The notes: a model not told the origin generated them from the sequence alone. 64,000 nt of DNA from Hyphomicrobiales bacterium (GCA_026400555.1 JAPLOW010000116.1:1-64000); one strand, 5' to 3'; positions 49,206-59,025 are shown, counted from the stretch's first letter. A program made the numbers and translations.

Positions 49206-49230
49206 GGAACCAACGCGGCCGGCCTGCGTT
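49206..49230 (+). promoter_or_regulatory. EcfG-type promoter GGAAC-N16-CGTT
   Basis: GGAAC CAACGCGGCCGGCCTG CGTT upstream of DUF1328 gene. Confidence 0.75.
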
Positions 49231-49265
49231 GTCAGGCCGTCACCATCTGCGAAAGGATCAACGCC

Positions 49266-49433
49266 ATGTTTGGCTGGGCCATCACATTTCTTCTCGTCGC
49301 GCTGATTGCGGCCGCCCTCGGGTTTGGCGGAGTGGCAGGAACTGCCATGTCCGCAGCCCAGATCGTCTTTGTCGTCGCCCTCATTGCCTTCTTGATCTCC
49401 GCAGTCATGGGCTATCGCGGCCGCGGCATCTGA
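49266..49433 (+). CDS. DUF1328 (YtjA-like) small membrane protein
   Basis: [55 protein letters not shown]. Confidence 0.88.
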   Translation: MFGWAITFLLVALIAAALGFGGVAGTAMSAAQIVFVVALIAFLISAVMGYRGRGI

Positions 49434-49457
49434 CATCCTTACCCAACGGAGAAGCCC

Positions 49458-49532
49458 ATGCGCTGGATCGGACTTCTGCTGCTGGTCGTGCCCTTGCCCA
49501 TTCTTGGGCTGATGTACTTTTTCGGCTGGTGA
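49458..49532 (+). CDS. 24-aa hydrophobic microprotein
   Basis: ACGGAGAAGCCCATG start context; MRWIGLLLLVVPLPILGLMYFFGW-stop; 24 bp after DUF1328 gene. Confidence 0.45.
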   Translation: MRWIGLLLLVVPLPILGLMYFFGW

Positions 49533-49631
49533 GCGGGCGCCAGCCGGTGGCCATCATGCAATCACGAAAATGGCCCGGCGGATCTTTCCGCCAGGTCTTT
49601 TTCTGTGAACACATGGCTTATGCCAGACCGG

Positions 49632-50426
49632 TCACGCCACCTTGCGGCCGGCGCGCCGGTCGAAGAACAGGGCCTGGCTGATGGCGGCCTTGACCGCTTC
49701 CGGCTGGAACGGTTTGGTGATCAGGAAGGCCGGTTCGGGCTTGTCGCCGGTCAGCAGGCGTTCCGGATAGGCGGTGATGAAAATCACCGGCACATTGATG
49801 GATTGCAGGATCTCGTTGACCGCCTCAAGACCGGAACTGCCGTCGGCAAGCTGAATGTCCGCCAGTACGAGGCCCGGGCGGCGCGCCATCACCGTGGCCA
49901 CTGCCTCCTTGTGGGTGCGTGCGATTCCGATCACATCGTGTCCAAGCTCCTGAACCATCGACTCGATGTCGAGCGCGATGATCGGCTCGTCCTCGATGAT
50001 CAGCACGCTGGTCGCAACCTGCTCGGCGATTTCGCGCCCGGCCTGTTCGACCAGAGCCGAGGCCTCGCTGACGGGCCGGTTCAGGATGAGGGCCACATCA
50101 TCGAGGCTGAACCCTTCGACGGTGTTGAGCAGAAAGGCCTGACGCGACAACGGCGTCAGTGCATCGAGATTGGCGTCGACGGCCGACATCTCGCGGGCAG
50201 AACCGCGAAACGATTGCTCCGGGTTCGTCGACGTCCACATTGACAGGAAGAGGCGATAGATGGCGATGCGCGGCGGCAAACTCCGGTCGAACACCGCCGT
50301 ATCAGCGATCAACGCCTCGAGTGTCGCAAGCACGTAAGCATCACCACCCGCCTGCGAGCCGTTCAAGGCGCGAGAAAAACGTCTAAGATACGGTAAATAC
50401 GATGAAATTTCGCGTGCAATCGACAT
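49632..50426 (-). CDS. phyR: PhyR-type general stress response regulator (sigma-like domain + receiver)
   Basis: MSIAREISSYLPYLRRFSRALNGSQAGGDAYV sigma-like N-terminus; IIEDEPIIALDIESMVQELGHDVIGIA receiver; next to nepR/ecfG. Confidence 0.93.
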   Translation of the reverse strand: MSIAREISSYLPYLRRFSRALNGSQAGGDAYVLATLEALIADTAVFDRSLPPRIAIYRLFLSMWTSTNPEQSFRGSAREMSAVDANLDALTPLSRQAFLLNTVEGFSLDDVALILNRPVSEASALVEQAGREIAEQVATSVLIIEDEPIIALDIESMVQELGHDVIGIARTHKEAVATVMARRPGLVLADIQLADGSSGLEAVNEILQSINVPVIFITAYPERLLTGDKPEPAFLITKPFQPEAVKAAISQALFFDRRAGRKVA

Positions 50427-50504
50427 GGAACATCCTATGTTCTGGTTGCCGCAAGCATTGCCGATCAACCGGCTTTGACAAGAAGTTTATTTTTTCCGGA
50501 AGCC

Positions 50505-50529
50505 GGAACCAATGCGGGCTGGACGCGTT
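50505..50529 (+). promoter_or_regulatory. EcfG-type promoter GGAAC-N16-CGTT upstream of nepR-ecfG
   Basis: GGAAC CAATGCGGGCTGGACG CGTT. Confidence 0.8.
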
Positions 50530-50599
50530 TCTGGTTCGAATGCGCGTTGGTCGAGGCGCAGCATGCGAGCCCTTCAGACGGCTGGTCGAAAGCGCGGTT

Positions 50600-50812
50600 A
50601 TGTCAATGCAGCAAGACAATTCCTCAATCCCCCCGATGATGCAGCCAGCGAATGATCTCGGTCCGGCGGTCTCGCCGATGCATGAGTGGACCAAGAACCT
50701 GCTGGGGAGCGCCCTGAAATCGTACTACGACGACCTGGTGGCAGCGCCTATCCCGGACCGCTTCATCATGCTGCTGGCCGAACTTGAAGCCAAGGAGACG
50801 CGTGATGAGTAG
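50600..50812 (+). CDS. nepR: NepR anti-sigma factor
   Basis: WTKNLLGSALKSYYDDLVAAPIPDRFIMLLAELEAKE; divergent from phyR, overlapping ecfG start. Confidence 0.9.
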   Translation: MSMQQDNSSIPPMMQPANDLGPAVSPMHEWTKNLLGSALKSYYDDLVAAPIPDRFIMLLAELEAKETRDE

Positions 50813-51359
50813 CACTCCGTCGCCCTCCTTCAGGAATAATCTGGTCAAGGAGATCCCAAACCTGCGGGCCTTTGCCGCCTCGCTGTCTGGGTCCATGCAG
50901 ACTGCTGATGATCTGGTGCAGGACACGCTGCTAAAGGCTTGGAGCCATGCGGAGAAGTTCACCGAAGGCACGAACCTGAGGGCCTGGTTGTTCACCATCC
51001 TGCGCAACACCTATTACTCGATGTACCGGCGCAGGGGGCGCGAGGTGCAGGACACGGACGGACTCTACTCCTCGAAAGTGGCCGTGCAGGGCAATCAGGA
51101 GAGCGCCATCGATCTGGCGGATTTCCGCGTCGCGCTTGCGAAACTGCCCGAGGAGCAGCGCGAGGTGCTGATCATGGTCGGGGCGACGGGCCTGTCCTAT
51201 GAGGAGGCGGCTGAAATCTGCAATGTCGCGGTCGGCACCATCAAGAGCCGCGTCAACCGCGCCCGCAACCGGCTCGCCGAGCTTCTCGACATCAAGGGGC
51301 CGTCCGATCTGGGGCCTGACCGGGCCTCGTTCGCCGTCGTCCAGGCCAGCAATCCGTAG
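50805..51359 (+). CDS. ecfG: EcfG-type ECF sigma factor
   Basis: NLRAFAASLSGSMQTADDLVQDTLLKAWSHAEKF, FTILRNTYYSMYRRRGRE, LPEEQREVLIMVGATGLSYEEAAEICNVAVGTIKSRVNRAR. Confidence 0.94.
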   Translation: MSSTPSPSFRNNLVKEIPNLRAFAASLSGSMQTADDLVQDTLLKAWSHAEKFTEGTNLRAWLFTILRNTYYSMYRRRGREVQDTDGLYSSKVAVQGNQESAIDLADFRVALAKLPEEQREVLIMVGATGLSYEEAAEICNVAVGTIKSRVNRARNRLAELLDIKGPSDLGPDRASFAVVQASNP

Positions 51360-51481
51360 CGTTACCCCAAGCACGCGGATGGCCTGCCGTCCGTCGCGCT
51401 CCGCGACTGTTGTCACTGATCGTTGTTCCGCGTTGAACTGGGCTTCATGTCAACACGGAACGCTCCAGCCGGTAGCTGAAT

Positions 51482-53128
51482 ATGGTTTTCTCGCGCTTTG
51501 AAAGCGTCCGTGGGCGCTTGCTGGCGGTGATCACGCTAATCCTCGTGCCAATTGCGCTGATCAGCATCATCCTGGCGACAACGACCTATCGGACGGTCAG
51601 CCGCAGCATCGAAATCTCGCAAGTCGAGGTGGGCTCCAACTATGCGGTCCGTGTGCGGGTCTGGTTCCGGGGCATCCTCAGGACGCTGGTCGCGACGAGC
51701 GCTGCCCTGCAGATGGACGGCGAGGACTCGGTGACCTGCGCGCGCCGGGCGGAGAGCGTGCGGGCTGGCACCATCGGACTGCAGGCGATCATGGTGCGAA
51801 CCGCCAATGGGCCGATCTGTGGCGCGAGCAATGCCCCCTCCCTCACGCCCGGCGTCCTTTCGGCGCTGCTGATCGAACAATCGACAAAGGAGAGCGTGAG
51901 CCTTTGGGGCGGCACGGAAATGGGGCAAGCCCGATACGACGTTGTTAGCGTGGGCGGGCACAAGCATCTGCTCGTCTATGTGCGGGCACCGCAGGGACCT
52001 GCGTTTGGCAGCGACGCCCTGATGCTGGTCGATCCTTCCTTGCTCGACATCACCTTTGACGTCGGAACATTCGAGAGCGGCGGCATCGTGGCGCTCGTCA
52101 ACCGCGGCGCCGATGTCATTGTGGCACGGGGAATCGCCGAGGCAGACACGAGCTGGCTGCCAATCAACGAGCCGCTCAGCGGCAAGATCACGCGATCCCG
52201 GCTGCCAAACGCATCAGGCCGGTCCTATGTCTATGTGAGCCAGATCGTCGCTGGCCCCGATCTGTATGTTCTGGCGCGGTTCGACAATTCGGCGGCCGAC
52301 GCGGCCTTCTACCAGTTTCTGGTGCTGTGCTTCACGCCGCTGCTGATGCTGTGCGTCCTGTTCGCCGCCTATGTCTGGGCCATCGAGGGCAATGTGCTGC
52401 GCTGGCTGAAGGTCATCGCCCAGGCCGCGCGCGCGCGCCGGGATGGACGGATCGAGCAGGTCGCCATCGCGGAGGCCATGCCGAGCGATGTGAAGCTCCT
52501 GGCCGCCTCATTTAACGACATGGTCTCTGATGCCGACAGCCGCGAACGGGCCCTCAGGGCCTCGTTCGAAGCCAACCAGTATCTGATGCGGGAGCTGCAT
52601 CACCGTGTGAAGAACAGCCTGCAGGTCATCCAGAGCTATCTGGCCCTGTCGCGGCGGCTCAACAAGCGCAGCAGCGACCGACACCTGATCGAGACCGAAG
52701 CGAAGGTGCAGGTGCTGTCGACCGCCTACCGCCTGGCCCTGCTCGAAGGCACGATGCGGCCGGTTCCGCTCGGCGCCTTTGCGCGCGAGATCCTGGACAA
52801 TCTGGCGACGGCGCTGAAGCGGCAGAACCAGTGGGTCGACATCCAGATCAACGCTGATGCGGGGCTGATCGTCGATCGCACGATCCCGATCGGCCTTGCG
52901 CTCGTCGAGGCGGTCGCCGCTGGCCTGGCCGCCCAGAACGCGCAGACGGTGCGGGTGGCGATCACAAGCGACGCCGCCGGCTACATCGCGATCGCCGTCG
53001 CAACCGACGGAGTCCTTGGCCCGAACCTGCCGCCGCCGAAGATCATGGCCGGCCTCGCGCTGCAGATCGGCGCGATGGTGCTCCCGACCGGGGACGGCGA
53101 CATCCTGCACTGGCGGTTTGTACCGTGA
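51482..53128 (+). CDS. HWE/HisKA_2-type sensor histidine kinase
   Basis: Two TMs, HAMP-like region; MRELHHRVKNSLQVIQSYLALSRR; GSR locus. Confidence 0.87.
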   Translation: MVFSRFESVRGRLLAVITLILVPIALISIILATTTYRTVSRSIEISQVEVGSNYAVRVRVWFRGILRTLVATSAALQMDGEDSVTCARRAESVRAGTIGLQAIMVRTANGPICGASNAPSLTPGVLSALLIEQSTKESVSLWGGTEMGQARYDVVSVGGHKHLLVYVRAPQGPAFGSDALMLVDPSLLDITFDVGTFESGGIVALVNRGADVIVARGIAEADTSWLPINEPLSGKITRSRLPNASGRSYVYVSQIVAGPDLYVLARFDNSAADAAFYQFLVLCFTPLLMLCVLFAAYVWAIEGNVLRWLKVIAQAARARRDGRIEQVAIAEAMPSDVKLLAASFNDMVSDADSRERALRASFEANQYLMRELHHRVKNSLQVIQSYLALSRRLNKRSSDRHLIETEAKVQVLSTAYRLALLEGTMRPVPLGAFAREILDNLATALKRQNQWVDIQINADAGLIVDRTIPIGLALVEAVAAGLAAQNAQTVRVAITSDAAGYIAIAVATDGVLGPNLPPPKIMAGLALQIGAMVLPTGDGDILHWRFVP

Positions 53129-53952
53129 CCACCTTGCCCGACCGATCAGCCGTGAACGTGCCTTGCCTCGAATGTCCGTTGCGGCAGCGCACGGCTTTCA
53201 AGCCGAAGAGCGACGAAGAGATCGCCTTTATCCAGAGCATGGAGGTGCAGCACAGACGCGTCGGCGGCGGGGCCGAGATCGTGCACCAGGGACAGATCGA
53301 CCCGGAGCTGTTCACCCTGTTCAGCGGCTGGGCCTACCGTCACAAGACCTTGCCGGACGGCCGCCGCCAGATCCTGAACTTCCTGCTGCCAGGTGACATA
53401 CTCGGATCGCAGGCGTCGTTGCTCGACGCCTCAGACCACAGCATCGAGGCGCTGACGGATGTCGAGCTGTGCGTGTTCTCGCGACGGCGGATCTGGAGCC
53501 TGTTCGAGCGGATGCCGCAACTGGCCTTCGAACTGTCGTGGTTCGGCGCGCGCGAGGAGAACCGCGTCGACGAAGCCCTGACCTCGGTTGGCCAGCGCAC
53601 CGCCCGGGAGCGCATGGCGGCGCTGGTGCTGAGCCTTGACCGGCGTTGCGACCATCTCGACATGGTCAGCGACGGCGGATTCACGTTCCCGCTGACGCGC
53701 CAACATCTGGCGGACACGCTCGGATTGTCGCTCGTCCATACCATCAAGACCTGGTCGCATCTGCGCGTGCTCGGGCTGTTCAGGCTGACCGGCGGGCGTC
53801 TGTTCCTGCTCAATCCGCGGCTGACGGAGCGCTGGGCCAACGACTACGATACTGGCGGCCACGGCCGATCCTCTGACCGCAGCCATGATCTTCGCCCGCA
53901 GACGCCCCTGCCGGTCAAGTTGCCGTGCTCGCCCCGTCACGCAACATCCTGA
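53125..53952 (+). CDS. Crp/Fnr family regulator
   Basis: CLECPLRQRTAF N-terminus, cNMP-like domain, LTRQHLADTLGLSLVHTIKTWSHLRVLGLF HTH; overlaps kinase stop. Confidence 0.85.
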   Translation: MTTLPDRSAVNVPCLECPLRQRTAFKPKSDEEIAFIQSMEVQHRRVGGGAEIVHQGQIDPELFTLFSGWAYRHKTLPDGRRQILNFLLPGDILGSQASLLDASDHSIEALTDVELCVFSRRRIWSLFERMPQLAFELSWFGAREENRVDEALTSVGQRTARERMAALVLSLDRRCDHLDMVSDGGFTFPLTRQHLADTLGLSLVHTIKTWSHLRVLGLFRLTGGRLFLLNPRLTERWANDYDTGGHGRSSDRSHDLRPQTPLPVKLPCSPRHATS

Positions 53953-54851
53953 TCTCCGTGGAGTGAGGCGTTCAGAGCCCAGTGATCGCGCCTGTGTTGC
54001 GATGTCATCGGGTAGCGGTCGCCTGTGACCTCCTCGGTCACGATCTCGAAACGGCCGAGGCCGTGCGGGCCGAACGAGTTCAGAACCCGCACATCGGTGG
54101 CGTCACGTCCGCGCCCTATCAGGATACGCCCGATCCTGGGCATGTTGTGGCGCGCGTCGAACGTCCACCAGCGATGGCCGAGATAGGCTTCGAACCAGCC
54201 GCTGAAGTCGCCGGGCGCGTCGCTCGCGGGCACGCCAATGTCGCCGAGGTATACGGTGCAATAGCGCGCGGGGATGTTGAGGCAGCGACAGAAGGTCAGC
54301 GCCAGATGAACGTAGTCGCGGCACACGCCGACGCGCTCTTCATAGGCCTGCAAGGCCGTGCGGGTGGCGCGCGCCTGCTGGTTATTGAAGCGGATGTGCC
54401 GGTGCACGTAGTCGCAAACCGCCTGGACCTTGTTCCAGCCGCCGGGGATCGCGCCGAACAGGTTCCAGGCTACCTGCGACAGTTGGTCCGTCTCACAGTA
54501 GCGGCTGCCAAGCAGGTACATCAGCGTGTCGTCGGGCAACTGCTCGGGAGAATGAGCGCCCTCCAGAGTGTCGATCGGATCGGGGAAGCCACCGTCGTGG
54601 ATGGGGATGATCCCGTCGGCCTCGATCGTGATGCCGCCCGGCGGGGCGACGACCCTTCGGCAAACGTTCCCGAACTTGTCGAGATATCGCGTGACGTCGA
54701 TCTGCTCGACACCCGTCAGATAGGCGGTCACGCGCGGCTCATCCGGCATCGTCAAGTCGGCACGACGTTCCGGGTGAACATCCAGCATCATGATGACGGG
54801 TGTCGGATCAGTGCAGAGAAGATCAATTCGATAGCCGTACCTGATGTGCAT
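53937..54851 (-). CDS. Transglutaminase-like protein
   Basis: CDYVHRHIRFNNQQARATRTALQAYEERVGVCRDYVHLALTFCRCLNIPARYCTVYLGD; FEAYLGHRWWTFDARHNMPRIGR. Confidence 0.88.
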   Translation of the reverse strand: MHIRYGYRIDLLCTDPTPVIMMLDVHPERRADLTMPDEPRVTAYLTGVEQIDVTRYLDKFGNVCRRVVAPPGGITIEADGIIPIHDGGFPDPIDTLEGAHSPEQLPDDTLMYLLGSRYCETDQLSQVAWNLFGAIPGGWNKVQAVCDYVHRHIRFNNQQARATRTALQAYEERVGVCRDYVHLALTFCRCLNIPARYCTVYLGDIGVPASDAPGDFSGWFEAYLGHRWWTFDARHNMPRIGRILIGRGRDATDVRVLNSFGPHGLGRFEIVTEEVTGDRYPMTSQHRRDHWALNASLHGDQDVA

Positions 54852-54989
54852 GGGCCAATCCGGGCATGAGTGGCGGCACAGCCCTCGGGTTCAGAATGCT
54901 CGTCATCCCGGCCCGGCGGCGCAGGGTGTCAAACGCCATCGCGCCCCGGAAGTTCCCGGCGCGATCCAGCCGCAATCAGCCGCAGCGAC

Positions 54990-55014
54990 GGAACAAAAGC
55001 CGACCTCACCGGTT
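54990..55014 (+). promoter_or_regulatory. EcfG-type promoter (GGAAC-N16-GGTT variant)
   Basis: GGAAC AAAAGCCGACCTCACC GGTT upstream of PRC-barrel gene. Confidence 0.55.
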
Positions 55015-55105
55015 GGTGTGGCAGTCCAACGCCCGGACACGCCCGGTCAGCACGATGCCGACCGGTCCTTCCGGGCGAAGCCCTCACATTCCGGAGATGC
55101 CCTTC

Positions 55106-55552
55106 ATGACCATCCGCTCCCTCGTTCTCGCCGCCGTCACCGCCGCCGCCATCACCGCTCCGGCGCTGGCTCAGGTCACCACGCCGGCCCCGTCCGTCGC
55201 GCCAATGCCAAGCACGCTGCTCTCGGGCACCGAGATGTTCTTCGCGGACGTGACGACCCCGACCAACTGGCGCGCCTCCGAGGCCATGGGTCTCGCCGTC
55301 TACAATCGCTCCGGCGAACGGATCGGCGAAGTTGACGACATGATCCTCGACGGCTCCGGCCGCGTCGCAGCCGCCGTCGTCGGCGTTGGCGGATTTCTCG
55401 GCATGGGCGAGCGAAAGGTCGCCGTCGCTTTCCGCGCCTTCGACATGACGCGCGAGGCCAACGGCAGTCCGCGCCTCGTGGTCGACCTGTCCAAGACCGC
55501 CCTGCAGTCCGCGCCCGAATACAAGGCGAAGGCCGCCGCCAAGCGCAGCTGA
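55106..55552 (+). CDS. Exported PRC-barrel domain protein
   Basis: Signal peptide; AMGLAVYNRSGERIGEVDDMILDGSGRVAAAVVGVGGFLGMGERKVAVAF. Confidence 0.85.
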   Translation: MTIRSLVLAAVTAAAITAPALAQVTTPAPSVAPMPSTLLSGTEMFFADVTTPTNWRASEAMGLAVYNRSGERIGEVDDMILDGSGRVAAAVVGVGGFLGMGERKVAVAFRAFDMTREANGSPRLVVDLSKTALQSAPEYKAKAAAKRS

Positions 55553-55604
55553 GACAAAGCCCCCGGGTTGCCAGACGGCGCCCGCAACACATGAGGAGAA
55601 GACC

Positions 55605-55883
55605 GTGAAGAAATTGATCGCATGCGTTCTGGTGGCCGGCAGTCTCGCCGCCTGCAACACGCGAGAAGAACGCACACTCGGCGGCGGCCTCATCGGCGCG
55701 GGCGGCGGCGCGCTTGTCGGCGGGCTCGCGACCGGAACGGCGGGCGGCGCGCTGGCCGGCGCAGCCATCGGCGGGGTCGGCGGGGCCATTATCGGCAACG
55801 CCACCACACCCGGCCGCCGTTATGGCCGCCGCTGGTGCCGCGACTATGACGACTTCGGCAATCCTGTTCGTGTGTCGTGCTGA
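55605..55883 (+). CDS. Glycine-zipper lipoprotein-like
   Basis: GTG start; lipobox-like LAAC; GGGLIGAGGGALVGGLATGTAGGALAGAAIGGVGGAIIGN. Confidence 0.8.
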   Translation: MKKLIACVLVAGSLAACNTREERTLGGGLIGAGGGALVGGLATGTAGGALAGAAIGGVGGAIIGNATTPGRRYGRRWCRDYDDFGNPVRVSC

Positions 55884-56729
55884 CGCCCCCTCCTCAGCAT
55901 GACCATGCAACGCCCCACCGCCGGCATCTGCTGGCGGTGGGGTCCGCGCTTGTCGTGGGAAGCCTGCTCGAGCCCGGCCTGGCCCTGGCAAAGGAAATGA
56001 CGATGCCGGATGCGAGTGCTCCCGCTTCCAGACCGAAGACGATGGTGTCCGCGCGCCTCCGCGCGGGGCCGAGGCAGGGCATTCCTTTATCACGGTGGAA
56101 CGGGGGGGCAGCTCCGGCGGCGCGGTCGTGGTCGGCGTACACTCGTTCGGCGACGACCGCATGGCCTTCGCCGAGACCGCCGAACATCTGACGGGCCGCG
56201 GCCATACGGTCATCGGCTATGACCAACCCGGTTTCGGCGCGACCCCGGCGCGCGGTTCCTATGCTTCGGACGACACCTATCGCGAACACCTGGCCCATGT
56301 CGTGCGCTTCGCGCGCGCCCCGGCTCCGCCCCGCCCGGTCGTCGTGATCGCCGAGAGCTTCGGCGCCTCGGCTGCGCTGAGTGCTGCGGCACGCGCGCTG
56401 ATCGCCATGGATGGGTTGATCTTGTCCGGCCCGGGCGTCCGCGAGGATATTCCGGCCAAGCCTTTCTGGAATGGCCTGATTTCGACGGCGTCGAGCGTGT
56501 TCGGCTCGCGCTCGGTACGCTTGCCTCGGGCGAGGTCGCAGATGTCCGACATGGCGCGAATGACGCCGTGATTGTCCGGCAGTCCATCGATGCCCTGATG
56601 GCGCAACTCGGCGCGGCGGCAAACCTCAAGGTCTACGGGGACCGGCCGCACCTTGTGCTGCAGGCCCGCGAGCGCGCCGATACCGACCGGGACGTCCTCG
56701 ATTTTCTGGAACGGATCCGGTTGTCTTGA
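55877..56729 (+). pseudogene. Alpha/beta hydrolase, multiply frameshifted
   Basis: Signal-like N-terminus in frame of 55877 ORF; core VVVGVHSFGDDRMAFAETAEHLTGRGHTVIGYDQPGFG...IAESFGASAAL in ORF 56095-56571; C-terminus VIVRQSIDALMAQLGAAANLKVYGDRPHLVLQARERADTDRDVLDFLERIRLS in a third frame ending at 56729. Confidence 0.6.
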
Positions 56730-56738
56730 CCTTGCCGT

Positions 56739-58451
56739 TCAGGTCGGTTCCGGCTTGCGCCAGTTTGGCGTGACGGTCAGAACCACCCGGCCGAAGCCAA
56801 CCGAACGGTCGATGGCGATGGACCCGTCTTCTGGTCTCAGAAGGCTCGTCACCGGCTTTGAACCCAGTCCGGCGCCCTGGCCGAGCGTGAAGCCATCCGG
56901 AAATCCCGGCCCTTCATCCTCGACGACAAGTTCTCCCGCACCATCGTCGCCGACGGACAAGCTGACCATGACGTCGCCCTCCCCATACTTGATCGCATGG
57001 GTGATGAGTTCTGTGAGGGTCACACCAAGGGTCGTGACCTTTTCCGACGGCCAGATCGCATAGCCCGCGCAAACAACGAGGCAGCGGCCCGCATCCGTAA
57101 GGATCAGCCTTGATAGAGATGCTGGTGGATATCGGCGACCGTCATGATGCGGCTGGCGGCCGCGAGCAGGGCTGCCTTCGACCCAGGGTGCTCGGTGTTC
57201 CGCGACTGCAGGGACAGGACGCCGCGCACGAGCTGGAGGCTGTTTTTCACACGATGATGGACCTCCTGCATCAGCAGATCCTTGTCGTCGAGCAGACTTC
57301 TCAAGCGTTGTTCGTGGCGGCTGCGTTCATCGGCTGCGGCCTCGAGCGTGGCCGTCAGCTCCGCCAGCTCGGTGATCCGGCTTGGCGCCGAGCGGGCCGC
57401 CTCACGGCCGACCCGGAAGGCAGAGGCGTAGGTCGCGATCGAAACGAGCTGGTCCGTGGACCGTCTGCCCAGGGCCCACGCCGTCAGCAGACTCGCCAGC
57501 AGCACCAGAAGGCCCGCCGAGATGTCCGGACTGACCGCGGACCGAACAGTGCCTAAGACATCCGCTTCGGGAACGCCGACGAGCACAGTCCAGGGTGCAC
57601 GCTTCAGTCGGCCGTAGTAGACCTGCACCGCTTCGCCGATGATGGTATGGGCCGGGCCTGCCGCTTCGGACGCATGGGTCATGATGTGGACGACCGCTGG
57701 ATGCACCGTCTGGCCGATAAACCGCTCATCAAGCGGGCGTCGGGCCGCAATCACATGGGCTTCATCGAGGATCGCGATGGTCCAGGTACGCGGCATCTCG
57801 AAGCCGGCCAGCACCTCGCCCAAATGCAAAACCGAATCGAGGCCGACGATCAGGACATGATCGACGCGGTTTTCGCGCACGATCGGCATTGTGACGGTCA
57901 CCAGCCAACGCTTGGTGACGTTCCCGAAGACGACATTCGAGAACCTGGTTGCACCACTGGCGGCGGCTTCCGCAAACCGCGATTCCGGTGCGGCTGGCGG
58001 CAGGATCTGGCCGAACGGGGCGTTGGTGTTGAGGAGTTGCTGGCCTGACGGCGAGGCCAACGCCACGACTACGCGCTGGGTTTTGGCGAGCGCCAGCGCG
58101 TCATCATAGAAGGCCGCGAGATCGCCATTGCGGAGAGAGGGGACAAGGCCAGCGTCGACATCGACGCCTCGATTGAGGTCAAACGGAAATCGACGGCACT
58201 TCCCACCGTGCGGACCATCGTCCGTCCCGCAGCTTCGATGACCTGGCGTTCGGTGACGGCATTTTGCCAGGAGACACAGGCCGTGAAGCTCCAGGCGTGG
58301 ATCACCACAGCATCACGGCGCCTATCAGAAGCCAGCGAACGCCGATCGTCGAGGAAGCGCGCGCGGCTTGATCGCCGACATGCGCCGGAGCGCCTCCCGG
58401 CAGCGGCTGCGCCGGCGCGACGTCGGAGACTGTGGGTGTCATGGGGGACAT
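56739..58451 (-). pseudogene. HWE/HisKA_2-type sensor histidine kinase, split over at least four ORF segments
   Basis: TM segment ORF 58302-58532; SFTACVSWQNAVTERQVIEAAGRTMVRTVGSAVDFRLTSIEASMSTLALSP in ORF 58069-58542; NGDLAAFYDDALALAKTQRVVVALASPSG...EVHHRVKNSLQLVRGVLSLQSRN in the 57104-58066 frame; HATPase TELITHAIKYGEGD...VEDEGPGFP in ORF 56739-57023. Confidence 0.75.
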
Positions 58452-58575
58452 TTTCAACCTTCGCCGGGCGGGCCCGACCATCCAGGCTGCTGCGCCTCCA
58501 TCGTCTCCCTTTAGACACAGTGCCTTGGCCAAGGACTGTCAAAAGACATACGCGGTCACCTGAATGGAAGTATCG

Positions 58576-58603
58576 AAAAAAGGCCCCGGTTGATGCCGGG
58601 GCC
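58576..58603 (-). terminator. Rho-independent terminator for the 58621-59362 operon
   Basis: GGCCCCGG-TTGATG-CCGGGGCC with T6 on the - strand side. Confidence 0.75.
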
Positions 58604-58620
58604 TCTGTTGTCTGTCCGCT

Positions 58621-59025
58621 TCACGACCGCCCCAGGGATCGTCCCAGAACGGCCCCGAGCGCGACGACCCCCGCGAGGGCCACAGTGCCGAGCCGCAATC
58701 GGCTTCCCAGAAAGCGCGCGGCGAACGGGGCCGCCAGCAGCGCCGACGTCGTCAGCGCGCCGGGCGCCGCGGAGCCCCTGTGCCGGATGGCGTGGCCGAC
58801 AAGCAGGGCAACACCTGCCGCCGTGAGCAAGCCGGCTGCAAGGATGCCACTCGCCGCCATCGAGCCCAGTTTCAGGGACAACCCCGTGTGGACCACGTCA
58901 AGCAGGAAGCCGAACCCGAACAGGAAGATCAGCGCTGCTAGCGCGAAGTATGGCATCGCGCGTAGGTTACGCGCGACCGAGCCTCCGAACTCGGACGCGG
59001 CGAGCAGTGATAGCCCCTTGAACAT
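58621..59025 (-). CDS. Small membrane protein
   Basis: 134-aa ORF with several hydrophobic segments (ALAALIFLFGFGFLL, AAGLLTAAGVALLVGHAI); downstream of DUF883-like gene. Confidence 0.6.
   Translation of the reverse strand: MFKGLSLLAASEFGGSVARNLRAMPYFALAALIFLFGFGFLLDVVHTGLSLKLGSMAASGILAAGLLTAAGVALLVGHAIRHRGSAAPGALTTSALLAAPFAARFLGSRLRLGTVALAGVVALGAVLGRSLGRS

Noticed and set aside
51456-51481. GGAAC upstream of HWE kinase (ACACGGAACGCTCC)
   Set aside because: No GTT at correct spacing; kinase more likely transcribed with ecfG or from another promoter
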